Shown: positions 8,838 through 21,600 of the stretch, piece by piece
Position numbering within the stretch: the stretch's first letter is position 1
Layout of the letters: each line of letters begins with the position of its first letter
Assembly: GCA_943737045.1 (NCBI GenBank)
Contig: CALSFV010000030.1
Coordinates: 651,501-715,500, forward strand
Length of the DNA stretch: 64,000 nt
Direction of reading: 5' to 3'
From: Parapristionchus giblindavisi
Lineage: Eukaryota > Nematoda > Chromadorea > Rhabditida > Diplogasteridae
The notes under the pieces: generated by a model
The model's database searches: none
What the model was told of the DNA's origin: nothing
What the model saw: only the letters and a program-made list of their open reading frames with translations
Translations under genes and position numbers: made by a program

Positions 8838-10410
8838 CTTCTTTGAAAAATACATGTCATGGAACTATCTAATTGTAAAAATAATAATACGCCCAAATAT
8901 CGAAAGCCCAAAGAATAAGCCCAATAGTGACGCAATCAGTGAAAGATATGCGCATTATGAAAAGTAAACAGGCCGATTGACGTTGTTGTCGTGGATGAAG
9001 ACGACGATGATGATGAGAGAACGACTGGTCAATGAATGAAAAGACCGATGAAATGATGAAAGAAATAACTCGTCATATGTAAATCGCTTTGTTATAATCT
9101 CGATTCAAGAATGAATATGGGCAATTTGCATATGAACTTAGTAATTGAAATAGAGTTGAGCATTACATCTCCAGATTTTCTGAATATTGTGCAAACATTC
9201 TCAAGAATGTACCTAATAAACATTGGATATGATTTTTTGTCACTGATGCTAGGCGGAATACCCGACAGGCGTCTGACCGATAAACTAGATGACTCAACTC
9301 TTCATAACCTATGGCATAACTAACAATAAGCACAATAATAACTCATTACACCCTCTTTAATTTTAGGGAATATTTGAGACATATTTGTAGTTCCGTATGT
9401 CTGGTCCTATAATTGCGTTATTATAGCGGTTTTGAGATCATCTCAGCGTTGTAGTTATAAGTTCCTTCTATCACTACTGAAGCAGAAATCAGCAAAAACA
9501 CTCTCATAAAAGTGTCTAGGTGTCCTAAACCTGGGATTACCTTATCCTATAAAATGATAAGTCTGTCTGTCTGTTTGTGTGTTTGTCTGTCCGTTTCATC
9601 TGCATAACTAAAATTCCTTCATCGACGAACATAACTTTCCAAGTTCCCGTCATAAAACGGTCTTGCGAAATTTTTTTCAGCAATGACGATTACAGCGGTA
9701 GGCAATCCTTTTTCACTAAAAAGGGGATCACATTTCCCTGAATACAAAAGCAATTCTCTAAAAAAATATATCTGCTTTGGTAGCTCTACCTCATGCACTG
9801 TATTTTATCTCTCGAATCTGCTAGATCTTTCTCCCTAATAGGATTCAAGATCTTTCTTCTCTACTTCTCTCATTCTCTATCCAAGGTTACGGTAAATTCT
9901 ACATTTGAATATATGTTCACAATAGACAAATGAGACCAAATAATCAGAACCAATGATTTTCTATACAGCTCAATTCTCATATCAATATGATTCTGAGAGC
10001 GAAATTGTTCGTAATGAGGGCGAGAGGAGATCGGTCTTGGTTTTTTATACTCATTTAAGAAATATTTTTTTATAATTTTTAAACTCAGCTTCCTTTCTTT
10101 TTCACTCACTCCGATTTCATTGAATTACCTGGCCGGTAAAAGGTGCGGGAATTCAAACTCGCAGTTTCCCACTTCAAGTTTCGATTATCTAATAAAGAGG
10201 TAAAGAGGGAATTAAATTGTCTGACACTTAAAATTTCGGCAAATCGAATTCGGGCTTAATTTTTTAAGATCAAGGAAATTCGAAGTAGGAAAGTAGTAAT
10301 TAGAATTCCCGCGTTTTTTCCGCACTCGCAAATTCAATTCTCGAGTTTCTAGTACTACAATTTCGGTTTTCCACTCTTTTTAGTTATCCGTCAGGTAAAG
10401 AACCTCGTGA
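8838..10410. other. Low-copy region without recognisable genes
   Basis: About 1.6 kb of AT-rich sequence. Open frames of 70-80 codons (for example 9111-9323 plus and 9870-10109 minus) have no recognisable motif and are of a length expected by chance. It contains a degenerate GTCT/GTTT simple repeat at 9561-9596 and a short inverted repeat GCGGGAATTC (10145-10154) / GAATTCCCGC (10303-10312). A GACGACGATGATGATGA stretch (about 9000-9016) is low-complexity trinucleotide sequence. Confidence 0.5.
9561..9596 (+). repeat. Degenerate (GTCT/GTTT)n simple repeat
   Basis: Starts as a clean GTCTGTCTGTCTGTTTG series and decays into GTGTGTTTGTCTGTCCG. No function is implied. Confidence 0.75.
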
Positions 10411-11593
10411 CATATGCCATTTGAAAGAGCAAAAATTCTGAATAAGATAGATCTCAGTTCGCGTCGATCCATAAGCTTTCACACCTGCTACATTGACCGA
10501 AGTGCACATTTTGGCTCAAAATAATTCAAGACAAGAGAGATTTTCAGCAACACCCATGTTGTTATATACCATTTGAAAGAGCAAAAAATTCTGAATGAGA
10601 TAGATCTCAGTTAACGTCGATCCATAATCTTTCACACCTGCTACATTGACCGAAGTTTACATTTTGGCTCAAAATAATTCATGACAAGAGAGATTTTCAG
10701 CAACACCCATGTTGTTATATATCATTTGAAAGAGCAAAAAATTCTGAATAAGATAGATCTCAGTTCACGTCGATCCATAAGCTTTCACACCTGCTACATT
10801 GACCGAAGTGTACATTTTGGCCCAAAATAATTCATGACAAGATAAATTTTCAGCAACACCCATGTTGTTATATATCATTTGAAAGAGCAAAAAATTCTGA
10901 ATAAGATAGATCTCAGTTAACGTCGATCCATAAGCTTTCACACCTGCTACATTGACCGAAATGTACATTTTCGCCCAAAATAATTCATGACAAGATAGAT
11001 TTTCAGCAACACCCATGTTGTTATATATCATTTGAAAGAGCAAAAAATTCTGAATGAGATAGATCTCAGTTAACGTCGATCCATAATCTTTCACACCTGC
11101 TACATTGACCGAAGTTTACATTTTGGCTCAAAATAATTCATGACAAGAGAGAATTCAGCAACACCCATGTTGTTATATATCATTTGAAAGAGCAAAAAAT
11201 TCTGAATAAGATAGATCTCAGTTCTCGTCGATCCATAAGCTTTCACACCTGCTACATTGACCGAAGTGTACATTTTGGCCCAAAATAATTCATGACAAGA
11301 TAGATTTTCAGCAAGACCCATGTTGTTATATATCATTTGAAAGAGCAAAAAATTCTGAATAAGATAGATCTCAGTTCACGTCGATCCATAAGCTTTCACA
11401 CCTGCTACATTGACCGAAGTGTACATTTTGGCCCAAAATAATTCATGACAAGATAGATTTTCAGCAACACCCATGTTGTTATATATCATTTGAAAGAGCA
11501 AAAAATTCTGAATAAGATAGATCTCAGTTCACGTCGATCCATAAGCTTTCACACCTGCTACATTGACCGAAGTTTACATTTTCGCCCAAAATA
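10411..11593 (-). repeat. Satellite 2: 153-bp tandem array (8 copies), inverted relative to satellite 3
   Basis: The word TTGAAAGAGC recurs at 10421, 10573, 10726, 10879, 11032, 11184, 11337 and 11490: spacing 153 bp, twice 152. The strand is given as minus because the reverse complement aligns with satellite 3 on the plus strand. The minus-strand monomer contains TATATAACAACATGGG, GCTGAAAAT, TGTCATGAATTATTTTGG, TGAACTGAGA and TTCAGAATTTTTTGCTCTTT, each with a counterpart in the 321-bp unit. Copies 2 and 5 share several variants (AATGAGAT, GTTAACG, CATAATC, AGTTTACATTTTGGCTC), which hints at a three-monomer rhythm. Because 153 is 51 codons, the minus strand stays open across monomers wherever ACGTGA is instead ACGTTA or another sense codon. 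These frames are not called as genes. Confidence 0.95.
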
Positions 11594-11597
11594 TGTT
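11590..11597. other. Inversion junction between satellites 2 and 3
   Basis: Satellite 2 sequence is intact through CGCCCAAAATA (to about 11593). Satellite 3 starts at GTTTCGATAAAAC (11595) in the interior of its 153-bp half. The orientation of the shared family flips here. The first satellite 3 copy after the junction carries private differences (AAAAATGCATAGGGCAATTATG instead of the standard GAAATGCATTATTCAATTTTG), typical of an array edge. Confidence 0.8.
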
Positions 11598-14131
11598 TCG
11601 ATAAAACATTGACGTGTCACGAATTCTTTAATGCCAAAAATGCATAGGGCAATTATGTTAATTCGGCTGGAGTGGCCGTTGTTCAACATGGGAACGTGCA
11701 AAATACTCAGAATTTTTTGCTCTTTCGTTTGGTATATAACACGCTGGGTTTAGCAGAAAATTTTTCATGTCAGGTATTGTTTTGGTCTTATCAGAGTGAA
11801 AGCTACTTTTGTACTTATTGCATTGTGGAATCAACACAAGATTACAGTTTGACATGAACTGAAGTGTAGATTATTCAGAATTTTTTGCTCTTTTACGTGG
11901 TATATGCTACGATAAGTTTCGATAAAACATTGACGTGTCACGAATTCTTTAATGCCAGAAATGCATTATTCAATTTTGTTAATTCGGCTGGAGTGGCCGT
12001 TGTTCAACATGGGAACGTGCAAAATACTCAGAATGTTTTGCTCTTTCGTTTGGTATATAACACGCTGGGTTTCGCAGAAAATTTTTCATGTCAGGTATTG
12101 TTTTGGTCTTATCAGAGTGAAAGCTACTTTTGTACTTATTGCATTGTGGAATCAACACAAGATTACAGTTTGACATGAACTGAAGTGTAGATTATTCAGT
12201 TTTTTTTGCTCTTTTACGTGGTATATGCTACGATAAGTTTCGATAAAACATTGACGTGTCACGAATTCTTTAATGCCAGAAATGCATTATTCAATTTTGT
12301 TAATTCGGCTGGAGTGGCCGTTGTTCAACATGGGAACGTGCAAAATACTCAGAATGTTTTGCTCTTTCGTTTGGTATATAACACGCTGGGTTTCGCAGAA
12401 AATTTTTCATGTCAGGTATTGTTTTGGTCTTATCAGAGTGAAAGCTACTTTTGTACTTATTGCATTGTGGAATCAACACAAGATTACAGTTTGACATGAA
12501 CTGAAGTGTAGATTATTCAGTTTTTTTTGCTCTTTTACGTGGTATATGCTACGATAAGTTTCGATAAAACATTGACGTGTCACGAATTCTTTAATGCCAG
12601 AAAGGCATTATTCAATTTTGTTAATTCGGCTGGAGTGGCCGTTGTTCAACATGGGAACGTGCAAAATACTCAGAATTTTTTGCTCTTTCGTTTGGTATAT
12701 AACACGCTGGGTTTAGCAGAAAATTTTTCATGTCAGGTATTGTTTTGGTCTTATCAGAGTGAAAGCTACTTTTGTACTTATTGCATTGTGGAATCAACAC
12801 AAGATTACAGTTTGACATGAACTGAAGTGTAGATTATTCAGAATTTTTTGCTCTTTTACGTGGTATATGCTACGATAAGTTTCGATAAAACATTGACGTG
12901 TCACGAATTCTTTAATGCCAGAAATGCATTATTCAATTTTGTTAATTCGGCTGGAGTGGCCGTTGTTCAACATGGGAACGTGCAAAATACTCAGAATGTT
13001 TTGCTCTTTCGTTTGGTATATAACACGCTGGGTTTCGCAGAAAATTTTTCATGTCAGGTATTGTTTTGGTCTTATCAGAGTGAAAGCTACTTTTGTACTT
13101 ATTGCATTGTGGAATCAACACAAGATTACAGTTTGACATGAACTGAAGTGTAGATTATTCAGTTTTTTTTGCTCTTTTACGTGGTATATGCTACGATAAG
13201 TTTCGATAAAACATTGACGTGTCACGAATTCTTTAATGCCAGAAAGGCATTATTCAATTTTGTTAATTCGGCTGGAGTGGCCGTTGTTCAACATGGGAAC
13301 GTGCAAAATACTCAGAATTTTTTGCTCTTTCGTTTGGTATATAACACGCTGGGTTTAGCAGAAAATTTTTCATGTCAGGTATTGTTTTGGTCTTATCAGA
13401 GTGAAAGCTACTTTTGTACTTATTGCATTGTGGAATCAACACAAGATTACAGTTTGACATGAACTGAAGTGTAGATTATTCAGAATTTTTTGCTCTTTTA
13501 CGTGGTATATGCTACGATAAGTTTCGATAAAACATTGACGTGTCACGAATTCTTTAATGCCAGAAATGCATTATTCAATTTTGTTAATTCGGCTGGAGTG
13601 GCCGTTGTTCAACATGGGAACGTGCAAAATACTCAGAATGTTTTGCTCTTTCGTTTGGTATATAACACGCTGGGTTTCGCAGAAAATTTTTCATGTCAGG
13701 TATTGTTTTGGTCTTATCAGAGTGAAAGCTACTTTTGTACTTATTGCATTGTGGAATCAACACAAGATTACAGTTTGACATGAACTGAAGTGTAGATTAT
13801 TCAGTTTTTTTTGCTCTTTTACGTGGTATATGCTACGATAAGTTTCGATAAAACATTGACGTGTCACGAATTCTTTAATGCCAGAAAGGCATTATTCAAT
13901 TTTGTTAATTCGGCTGGAGTGGCCGCTGTTCAACATGGGAACGTGCAAAATACTCAGAATTTTTTGCTCTTTCGTTTGGTATATAACACGCTGGGTTTCG
14001 CAGAAAATTTTTCATGTCAGGTATTGTTTTGGTCTTATCAGAGTGAAAGCTACTTTTGTACTTATTGCATTGTGGAATCAACACAAGATTACAGTTTGAC
14101 ATGAACTGAAGTGTAGATTATTCAGAATTTT
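11594..14131 (+). repeat. Array edge with 642-bp alternating (two-unit) organisation
   Basis: Near the junction, units alternate between two types. Type a has CAGAATGTTTTGC and GGGTTTCGCAG (12206, 12848, 13490). Type b has GAAAGGCATTATTC, mostly with GGGTTTAGCAG (12527, 13169, 13811). The unit at 11885 is type a. The effective repeat is 642 bp. Deeper in the array these variants vanish. Units at 14453-15416 show a different alternation, GCCGCTGTT versus GCCGTTGTT. Confidence 0.85.
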
Positions 14132-15736
14132 TTGCTCTTTTACGTGGTATATGCTACGATAAGTTTCGATAAAACATTGACGTGTCACGAATTCTTTAAT
14201 GCCAGAAATGCATTATTCAATTTTGTTAATTCGGCTGGAGTGGCCGTTGTTCAACATGGGAACGTGCAAAATACTCAGAATTTTTTGCTCTTTCGTTTGG
14301 TATATAACACGCTGGGTTTCGCAGAAAATTTTTCATGTCAGGTATTGTTTTGGTCTTATCAGAGTGAAAGCTACTTTTGTACTTATTGCATTGTGGAATC
14401 AACACAAGATTACAGTTTGACATGAACTGAAGTGTAGATTATTCAGAATTTTTTGCTCTTTCACGTGGTATATGCTACGATAAGTTTCGATAAAACATTG
14501 ACGTGTCACGAATTCTTTAATGCCAGAAATGCATTATTCAATTTTGTTAATTCGGCTGGAGTGGCCGCTGTTCAACATGGGAACGTGCAAAATACTCAGA
14601 ATTTTTTGCTCTTTCGTTTGGTATATAACACGCTGGGTTTCGCAGAAAATTTTTCATGTCAGGTATTGTTTTGGTCTTATCAGAGTGAAAGCTACTTTTG
14701 TACTTATTGCATTGTGGAATCAACACAAGATTACAGTTTGACATGAACTGAAGTGTAGATTATTCAGAATTTTTTGCTCTTTCACGTGGTATATGCTACG
14801 ATAAGTTTCGATAAAACATTGACGTGTCACGAATTCTTTAATGCCAGAAATGCATTATTCAATTTTGTTAATTCGGCTGGAGTGGCCGTTGTTCAACATG
14901 GGAACGTGCAAAATACTCAGAATTTTTTGCTCTTTCGTTTGGTATATAACACGCTGGGTTTCGCAGAAAATTTTTCATGTCAGGTATTGTTTTGGTCTTA
15001 TCAGAGTGAAAGCTACTTTTGTACTTATTGCATTGTGGAATCAACACAAGATTACAGTTTGACATGAACTGAAGTGTAGATTATTCAGAATTTTTTGCTC
15101 TTTCACGTGGTATATGCTACGATAAGTTTCGATAAAACATTGACGTGTCACGAATTCTTTAATGCCAGAAATGCATTATTCAATTTTGTTAATTCGGCTG
15201 GAGTGGCCGCTGTTCAACATGGGAACGTGCAAAATACTCAGAATTTTTTGCTCTTTCGTTTGGTATATAACACGCTGGGTTTCGCAGAAAATTTTTCATG
15301 TCAGGTATTGTTTTGGTCTTATCAGAGTGAAAGCTACTTTTGTACTTATTGCATTGTGGAATCAACACAAGATTACAGTTTGACATGAACTGAAGTGTAG
15401 ATTATTCAGAATTTTTTGCTCTTTCACGTGGTATATGCTACGATAAGTTTCGATAAAACATTGACGTGTCACGAATTCTTTAATGCCAGAAATGCATTAT
15501 TCAATTTTGTTAATTCGGCTGGAGTGGCCGTTGTTCAACATGGGAACGTGCAAAATACTCAGAATTTTTTGCTCTTTCGTTTGGTATATAACACGCTGGG
15601 TTTCGCAGAAAATTTTTCATGTCAGGTATTGTTTTGGTCTTATCAGAGTGAAAGCTACTTTTGTACTTATTGCATTGTGGAATCAACACAAGATTACAGT
15701 TTGACATGAACTGAAGTGTAGATTATTCAGAATTTT

Positions 15737-18625
15737 TTGCTCTTTCACGTGGTATATGCTACGATAAGTTTCGATAAAACATGGACGTGTCACGAATTCT
15801 TTAATGCCAGAAATGCATTATTCAATTTTGTTAATTCGGCTGGAGTGGCCGTTGTTCAACATGGGAACGTGCAAAATACTCAGAATTTTTTGCTCTTTCG
15901 TTTGGTATATAACATGCTGGGTTTCGCAGAAAATTTTTCATGTCAGGTATTGTTTTGGTCTTATCAGAGTGAAAGCTACTTTTGTACTTATTGCATTGTG
16001 GAATCAACACAAGATTACAGTTTGACATGAACTGAAGTGTAGATTATTCAGAATTTTTTGCTCTTTTACGTGGTATATGCTACGATAAGTTTCGATAAAA
16101 CATTGACGTGTCACGAATTCTTTAATGCCAGAAATGCATTATTCAATTTTGTTAATTCGGCTGGAGTGGCCGTTGTTCAACATGGGAACGTGCAAAATAC
16201 TCAGAATTTTTTGCTCTTTCGTTTGGTATATAACACGCTGGGTTTCGCAGAAAATTTTTCATGTCAGGTATTGTTTTGGTCTTATCAGAGTGAAAGCTAC
16301 TTTTGTACTTATTGCATTGTGGAATCAACACAAGATTACAGTTTGACATGAACTGAAGTGTAGATTATTCATATTTTTTTGCTCTTTTACGTGGTATATG
16401 CTACGATAAGTTTCGATAAAACATTGACGTGCCACGAATTCTTTAATGCCAGAAATGCATTATTCAATTTTGTTAATTCGGCTGGAGTGGCCGTTGTTCA
16501 ACATGGGAACGTGCAAAATACTCAGAATTTTTTGCTCTTTCGTTTGGTATATAACACGCTGGGTTTCGCAGAAAATTTTTCATGTCAGGTATTGTTTTGG
16601 TCTTATCAGAGTGAAAGCTACTTTTGTACTTATTGCATTGTGGAATCAACACAAGATTACAGTTTGACATGAACTGAAGTGTAGATTATTCAGAATTTTT
16701 TGCTCTTTTACGTGGTATATGCTACGATAAGTGTCGATAAAACATTGACGTGTCACGAATTCTTTAATGCCAGAAATGCATTATTCAATTTTGTTAATTC
16801 GGCTGGAGTGGCCGTTGTTCAACATGGGAACGTGCAAAATACTCAGAATTTTTTGCTCTTTCGTTTGGTATATAACACGCTGGGTTTCGCAGAAAATTTT
16901 TCATGTCAGGTATTGTTTTGGTCTTATCAGAGTGAAAGCTACTTTTGTACTTATTGCATTGTGGAATCAACACAAGATTACAGTTTGACATGAACTGAAG
17001 TGTAGATTATTCAGAATTTTTTGCTCTTTTACGTGGTATATGCTACGATAAGTTTCGATAAAACATTGACGTGCCACGAATTCTTTAATGCCAGAAATGC
17101 ATTATTCAATTTTGTTAATTCGGCTGGAGTGGCCGTTGTTCAACATGGGAACGTGCAAAATACTCAGAATTTTTTGCTCTTTCGTTTGGTATATAACACG
17201 CTGGGTTTCGCAGAAAATTTTTCATGTCAGGTATTGTTTTGGTCTTATCAGAGTGAAAGCTACTTTTGTACTTATTGCATTGTGGAATCAACACAAGATT
17301 ACTGTTTGACATGAACTGAAGTGTAGATTATTCAGAATTTTTTGCTCTTTCACGTGGTATATGCTACGATAAGTTTCGATAAAACATTGACGTGTCACGA
17401 ATTCTTTAATGCCAGAAATGCATTATTCAATTTTGTTAATTCGGCTGGAGTGGCCGTTGTTCAACATGGGAACGTGCAAAATACTCAGAATTTTTTGCTC
17501 TTTCGTTTGGTATATAACACGCTGGGTTTCGCAGAAAATTTTTCATGTCAGGTATTGTTTTGGTCTTATCAGAGTGAAAGCTACTTTTGTACTTATTGCA
17601 TTGTGGAATCAACACAAGATTACAGTTTGACATGAACTGAAGTGTAGATTATTCAGAATTTTTTGCTCTTTTACGTGGTATATGCTACGATAAGTTTCGA
17701 TAAAACATTGACGTGCCACGAATTCTTTAATGCCAGAAATGCATTATTCAATTTTGTTAATTCGGCTGGAGTGGCCGTTGTTCAACATGGGAACGTGCAA
17801 AATACTCAGAATTTTTTGCTCTTTCGTTTGGTATATAACACGCTGGGTTTCGCAGAAAATTTTTCATGTCAGGTATTGTTTTGGTCTTATCAGAGTGAAA
17901 GCTACTTTTGTACTTATTGCATTGTGGAATCAACACAAGATTACTGTTTGACATGAACTGAAGTGTAGATTATTCAGAATTTTTTGCTCTTTCACGTGGT
18001 ATATGCTACGATAAGTTTCGATAAAACATTGACGTGTCACGAATTCTTTAATGCCAGAAATGCATTATTCAATTTTGTTAATTCGGCTGGAGTGGCCGTT
18101 GTTCAACATGGGAACGTGCAAAATACTCAGAATTTTTTGCTCTTTCGTTTGGTATATAACACGCTGGGTTTCGCAGAAAATTTTTCATGTCAGGTATTGT
18201 TTTGGTCTTATCAGAGTGAAAGCTACTTTTGTACTTATTGCATTGTGGAATCAACACAAGATTACAGTTTGACATGAACTGAAGTGTAGATAATTCAGAA
18301 TTTTTTGCTCTTTTACGTGGTATATGCTACGATAAGTTTCGATAAAACATTGACGTGTCACGAATTCTTTAATGCCAGAAATGCATTATTCAATTTTGTT
18401 AATTCGGCTGGAGTGGCCGTTGTTCAACATGGGAACGTGCAAAATACTCAGAATTTTTTGCTCTTTCGTTTGGTATATAACACGCTGGGTTTCGCAGAAA
18501 ATTTTTCATGTCAGGTATTGTTTTGGTCTTATCAGAGTGAAAGCTACTTTTGTACTTATTGCATTGTGGAATCAACACAAGATTACAGTTTGACATGAAC
18601 TGAAGTGTAGATTATTCAGAATTTT
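15737..18625 (+). repeat. Higher-order block 1 of satellite 3
   Basis: Ordered diagnostic units: ACATGGACGTG (15737), plain (16058), a unit with CATATTTTTTT and TGCCACG (16379), AAGTGTCGAT (16700), TGCCACG plus TTACTGTTTG (17021), TTTCACGTGG (17342), TGCCACG plus TTACTGTTTG (17663), and TTTCACGTGG ending in GATAATTCAG (17984). The same series recurs at 23120 and 32429. The 16379 unit is extra in this copy. Confidence 0.8.
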
Positions 18626-21600
18626 TTGCTCTTTTACGTGGTATATGCTACGATAAGTTTCGATAAAACATTGACGTGTCACGAATTCTTTAATGCCAGA
18701 AATGCATTATTCAATTTTGTTAATTCGGCTGGAGTGGCCGTTGTTCAACATGGGAACGTGCAAAATACTCAGAATTTTTTGCTCTTTCGTTTGGTATATA
18801 ACACGCTGGGTTTCGCAGAAAATTTTTCATGTCAGGTATTGTTTTGGTCTTATCAGAGTGAAAGCTACTTTTGTACTTATTGCATTGTGGAATCAACACA
18901 AGATTACAGTTTGACATGAACTGAAGTGTAGATTATTCAGAATTTTTTGCTCTTTCACGTGGTATATGCTACGATAAGTTTCGATAAAACATTGACGTGT
19001 CACGAATTCTTTAATGCCAGAAATGCATTATTCAATTTTGTTAATTCGGCTGGAGTGGCCGTTGTTCAACATGGGAACGTGCAAAATACTCAGAATTTTT
19101 TGCTCTTTCGTTTGGTATATAACACGCTGGGTTTCGCAGAAAATTTTTCATGTCAGGTATTGTTTTGGTCTTATCAGAGTGAAAGCTACTTTTGTACTTA
19201 TTGCATTGTGGAATCAACACAAGATTACAGTTTGACATGAACTGAAGTGTAGATTATTCAGAATTTTTTGCTCTTTTACGTGGTATATGCTACGATAAGT
19301 TTCGATAAAACATTGACGTGCCACGAATTCTTTAATGCCAGAAATGCATTATTCAATTTTGTTAATTCGGCTGGAGTGGCCGTTGTTCAACATGGGAACG
19401 TGCAAAATACTCAGAATTTTTTGCTCTTTCGTTTGGTATATAACACGCTGGGTTTCGCAGAAAATTTTTCATGTCAGGTATTGTTTTGGTCTTATCAGAG
19501 TGAAAGCTACTTTTGTACTTATTGCATTGTGGAATCAACACAAGATTACTGTTTGACATGAACTGAAGTGTAGATTATTCAGAATTTTTTGCTCTTTCAC
19601 GTGGTATATGCTACGATAAGTTTCGATAAAACATTGACGTGTCACGAATTCTTTAATGCCAGAAATGCATTATTCAATTTTGTTAATTCGGCTGGAGTGG
19701 CCGTTGTTCAACATGGGAACGTGCAAAATACTCAGAATTTTTTGCTCTTTCGTTTGGTATATAACACGCTGGGTTTCGCAGAAAATTTTTCATGTCAGGT
19801 ATTGTTTTGGTCTTATCAGAGTGAAAGCTACTTTTGTACTTATTGCATTGTGGAATCAACACAAGATTACAGTTTGACATGAACTGAAGTGTAGATAATT
19901 CAGAATTTTTTGCTCTTTTACGTGGTATATGCTACGATAAGTTTCGATAAAACATTGACGTGTCACGAATTCTTTAATGCCAGAAATGCATTATTCAATT
20001 TTGTTAATTCGGCTGGAGTGGCCGTTGTTCAACATGGGAACGTGCAAAATACTCAGAATTTTTTGCTCTTTCGTTTGGTATATAACACGCTGGGTTTCGC
20101 AGAAAATTTTTCATGTCAGGTATTGTTTTGGTCTTATCAGAGTGAAAGCTACTTTTGTACTTATTGCATTGTGGAATCAACACAAGATTACAGTTTGACA
20201 TGAACTGAAGTGTAGATTATTCAGAATTTTTTGCTCTTTTACGTGGTATATGCTACGATAAGTTTCGATAAAACATTGACGTGTCACGAATTCTTTAATG
20301 CCAGAAATGCATTATTCAATTTTGTTAATTCGGCTGGAGTGGCCGTTGTTCAACATGGGAACGTGCAAAATACTCAGAATTTTTTGCTCTTTCGTTTGGT
20401 ATATAACACGCTGGGTTTCGCAGAAAATTTTTCATGTCAGGTATTGTTTTGGTCTTATCAGAGTGAAAGCTACATTTGTACTTATTGCATTGTGGAATCA
20501 ACACAAGATTACAGTTTGACATGAACTGAAGTGTAGATTATTCAGAATTTTTTGCTCTTTCACGTGGTATATGCTACGATAAGTTTCGATAAAACATTGA
20601 CGTGTCACGAATTCTTTAATGCCAGAAATGCATTATTCAATTTTGTTAATTCGGCTGGAGTGGCCGTTGTTCAACATGGGAACGTGCAAAATACTCAGAA
20701 TTTTTTGCTCTTTCGTTTGGTATATAACACGCTGGGTTTCGCAGAAAATTTTTCATGTCAGGTATTGTTTTGGTCTTATCAGAGTGAAAGCTACTTTTGT
20801 ACTTATTGCATTGTGGAATCAACACAAGATTACAGTTTGACATGAACTGAAGTGTAGATTATTCAGAATTTTTTGCTCTTTTACGTGGTATATGCTACGA
20901 TAAGTTTCGATAAAACATTGACGTGTCACGAATTCTTTAATGCCAGAAATGCATTATTCAATTTTGTTAATTCGGCTGGAGTGGCCGTTGTTCAACATGG
21001 GAACGTGCAAAATACTCAGAATTTTTTGCTCTTTCGTTTGGTATATAACACGCTGGGTTTCGCAGAAAATTTTTCATGTCAGGTATTGTTTTGGTCTTAT
21101 CAGAGTGAAAGCTACTTTTGTACTTATTGCATTGTGGAATCAACACAAGATTACAGTTTGACATGAACTGAAGTGTAGATTATTCAGAATTTTTTGCTCT
21201 TTTACGTGGTATATGCTACGATAAGTTTCGATAAAACATTGACGTGTCACGAATTCTTTAATGCCAGAAATGCATTATTCAATTTTGTTAATTCGGCTGG
21301 AGTGGCCGTTGTTCAACATGGGAACGTGCAAAATACTCAGAATTTTTTGCTCTTTCGTTTGGTATATAACACGCTGGGTTTCGCAGAAAATTTTTCATGT
21401 CAGGTATTGTTTTGGTCTTATCAGAGTGAAAGCTACTTTTGTACTTATTGCATTGTGGAATCAACACAAGATTACAGTTTGACATGAACTGAAGTGTAGA
21501 TTATTCAGAATTTTTTGCTCTTTCACGTGGTATATGCTACGATAAGTTTCGATAAAACATTGACGTGTCACGAATTCTTTAATGCCAGAAATGCATTATT

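Noticed and set aside
9884..9895. AGGTTACGGTAA outside the array as a stray satellite 1 fragment
   Set aside because: Only 12 bases match. Given 139 possible starting words and 64 kb searched on both strands, about one such match is expected by chance.
9111..10109. Frames at 9111-9323 (plus) and 9870-10109 (minus)
   Set aside because: 70-79 codons is within chance expectation for this much AT-rich sequence, and no motif or codon signal is visible.
10145..10312. Inverted repeat GCGGGAATTC / GAATTCCCGC as ends of a small transposon
   Set aside because: Only 10 bases match, no target-site duplication is seen, and no second copy exists in the window.
10765..11348. Minus-strand frames of 82-109 codons with an internal 51-residue repeat in satellite 2
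   Set aside because: The repeat in the peptide is just the 153-bp monomer read in phase. The frame is broken by TGA in other monomers and no start, signal or splice context is seen.
12040..12075. TATATAA in each 321-bp unit as a promoter
   Set aside because: The word is expected by chance in AT-rich DNA and is copied with the unit. No other promoter element sits at a consistent distance.
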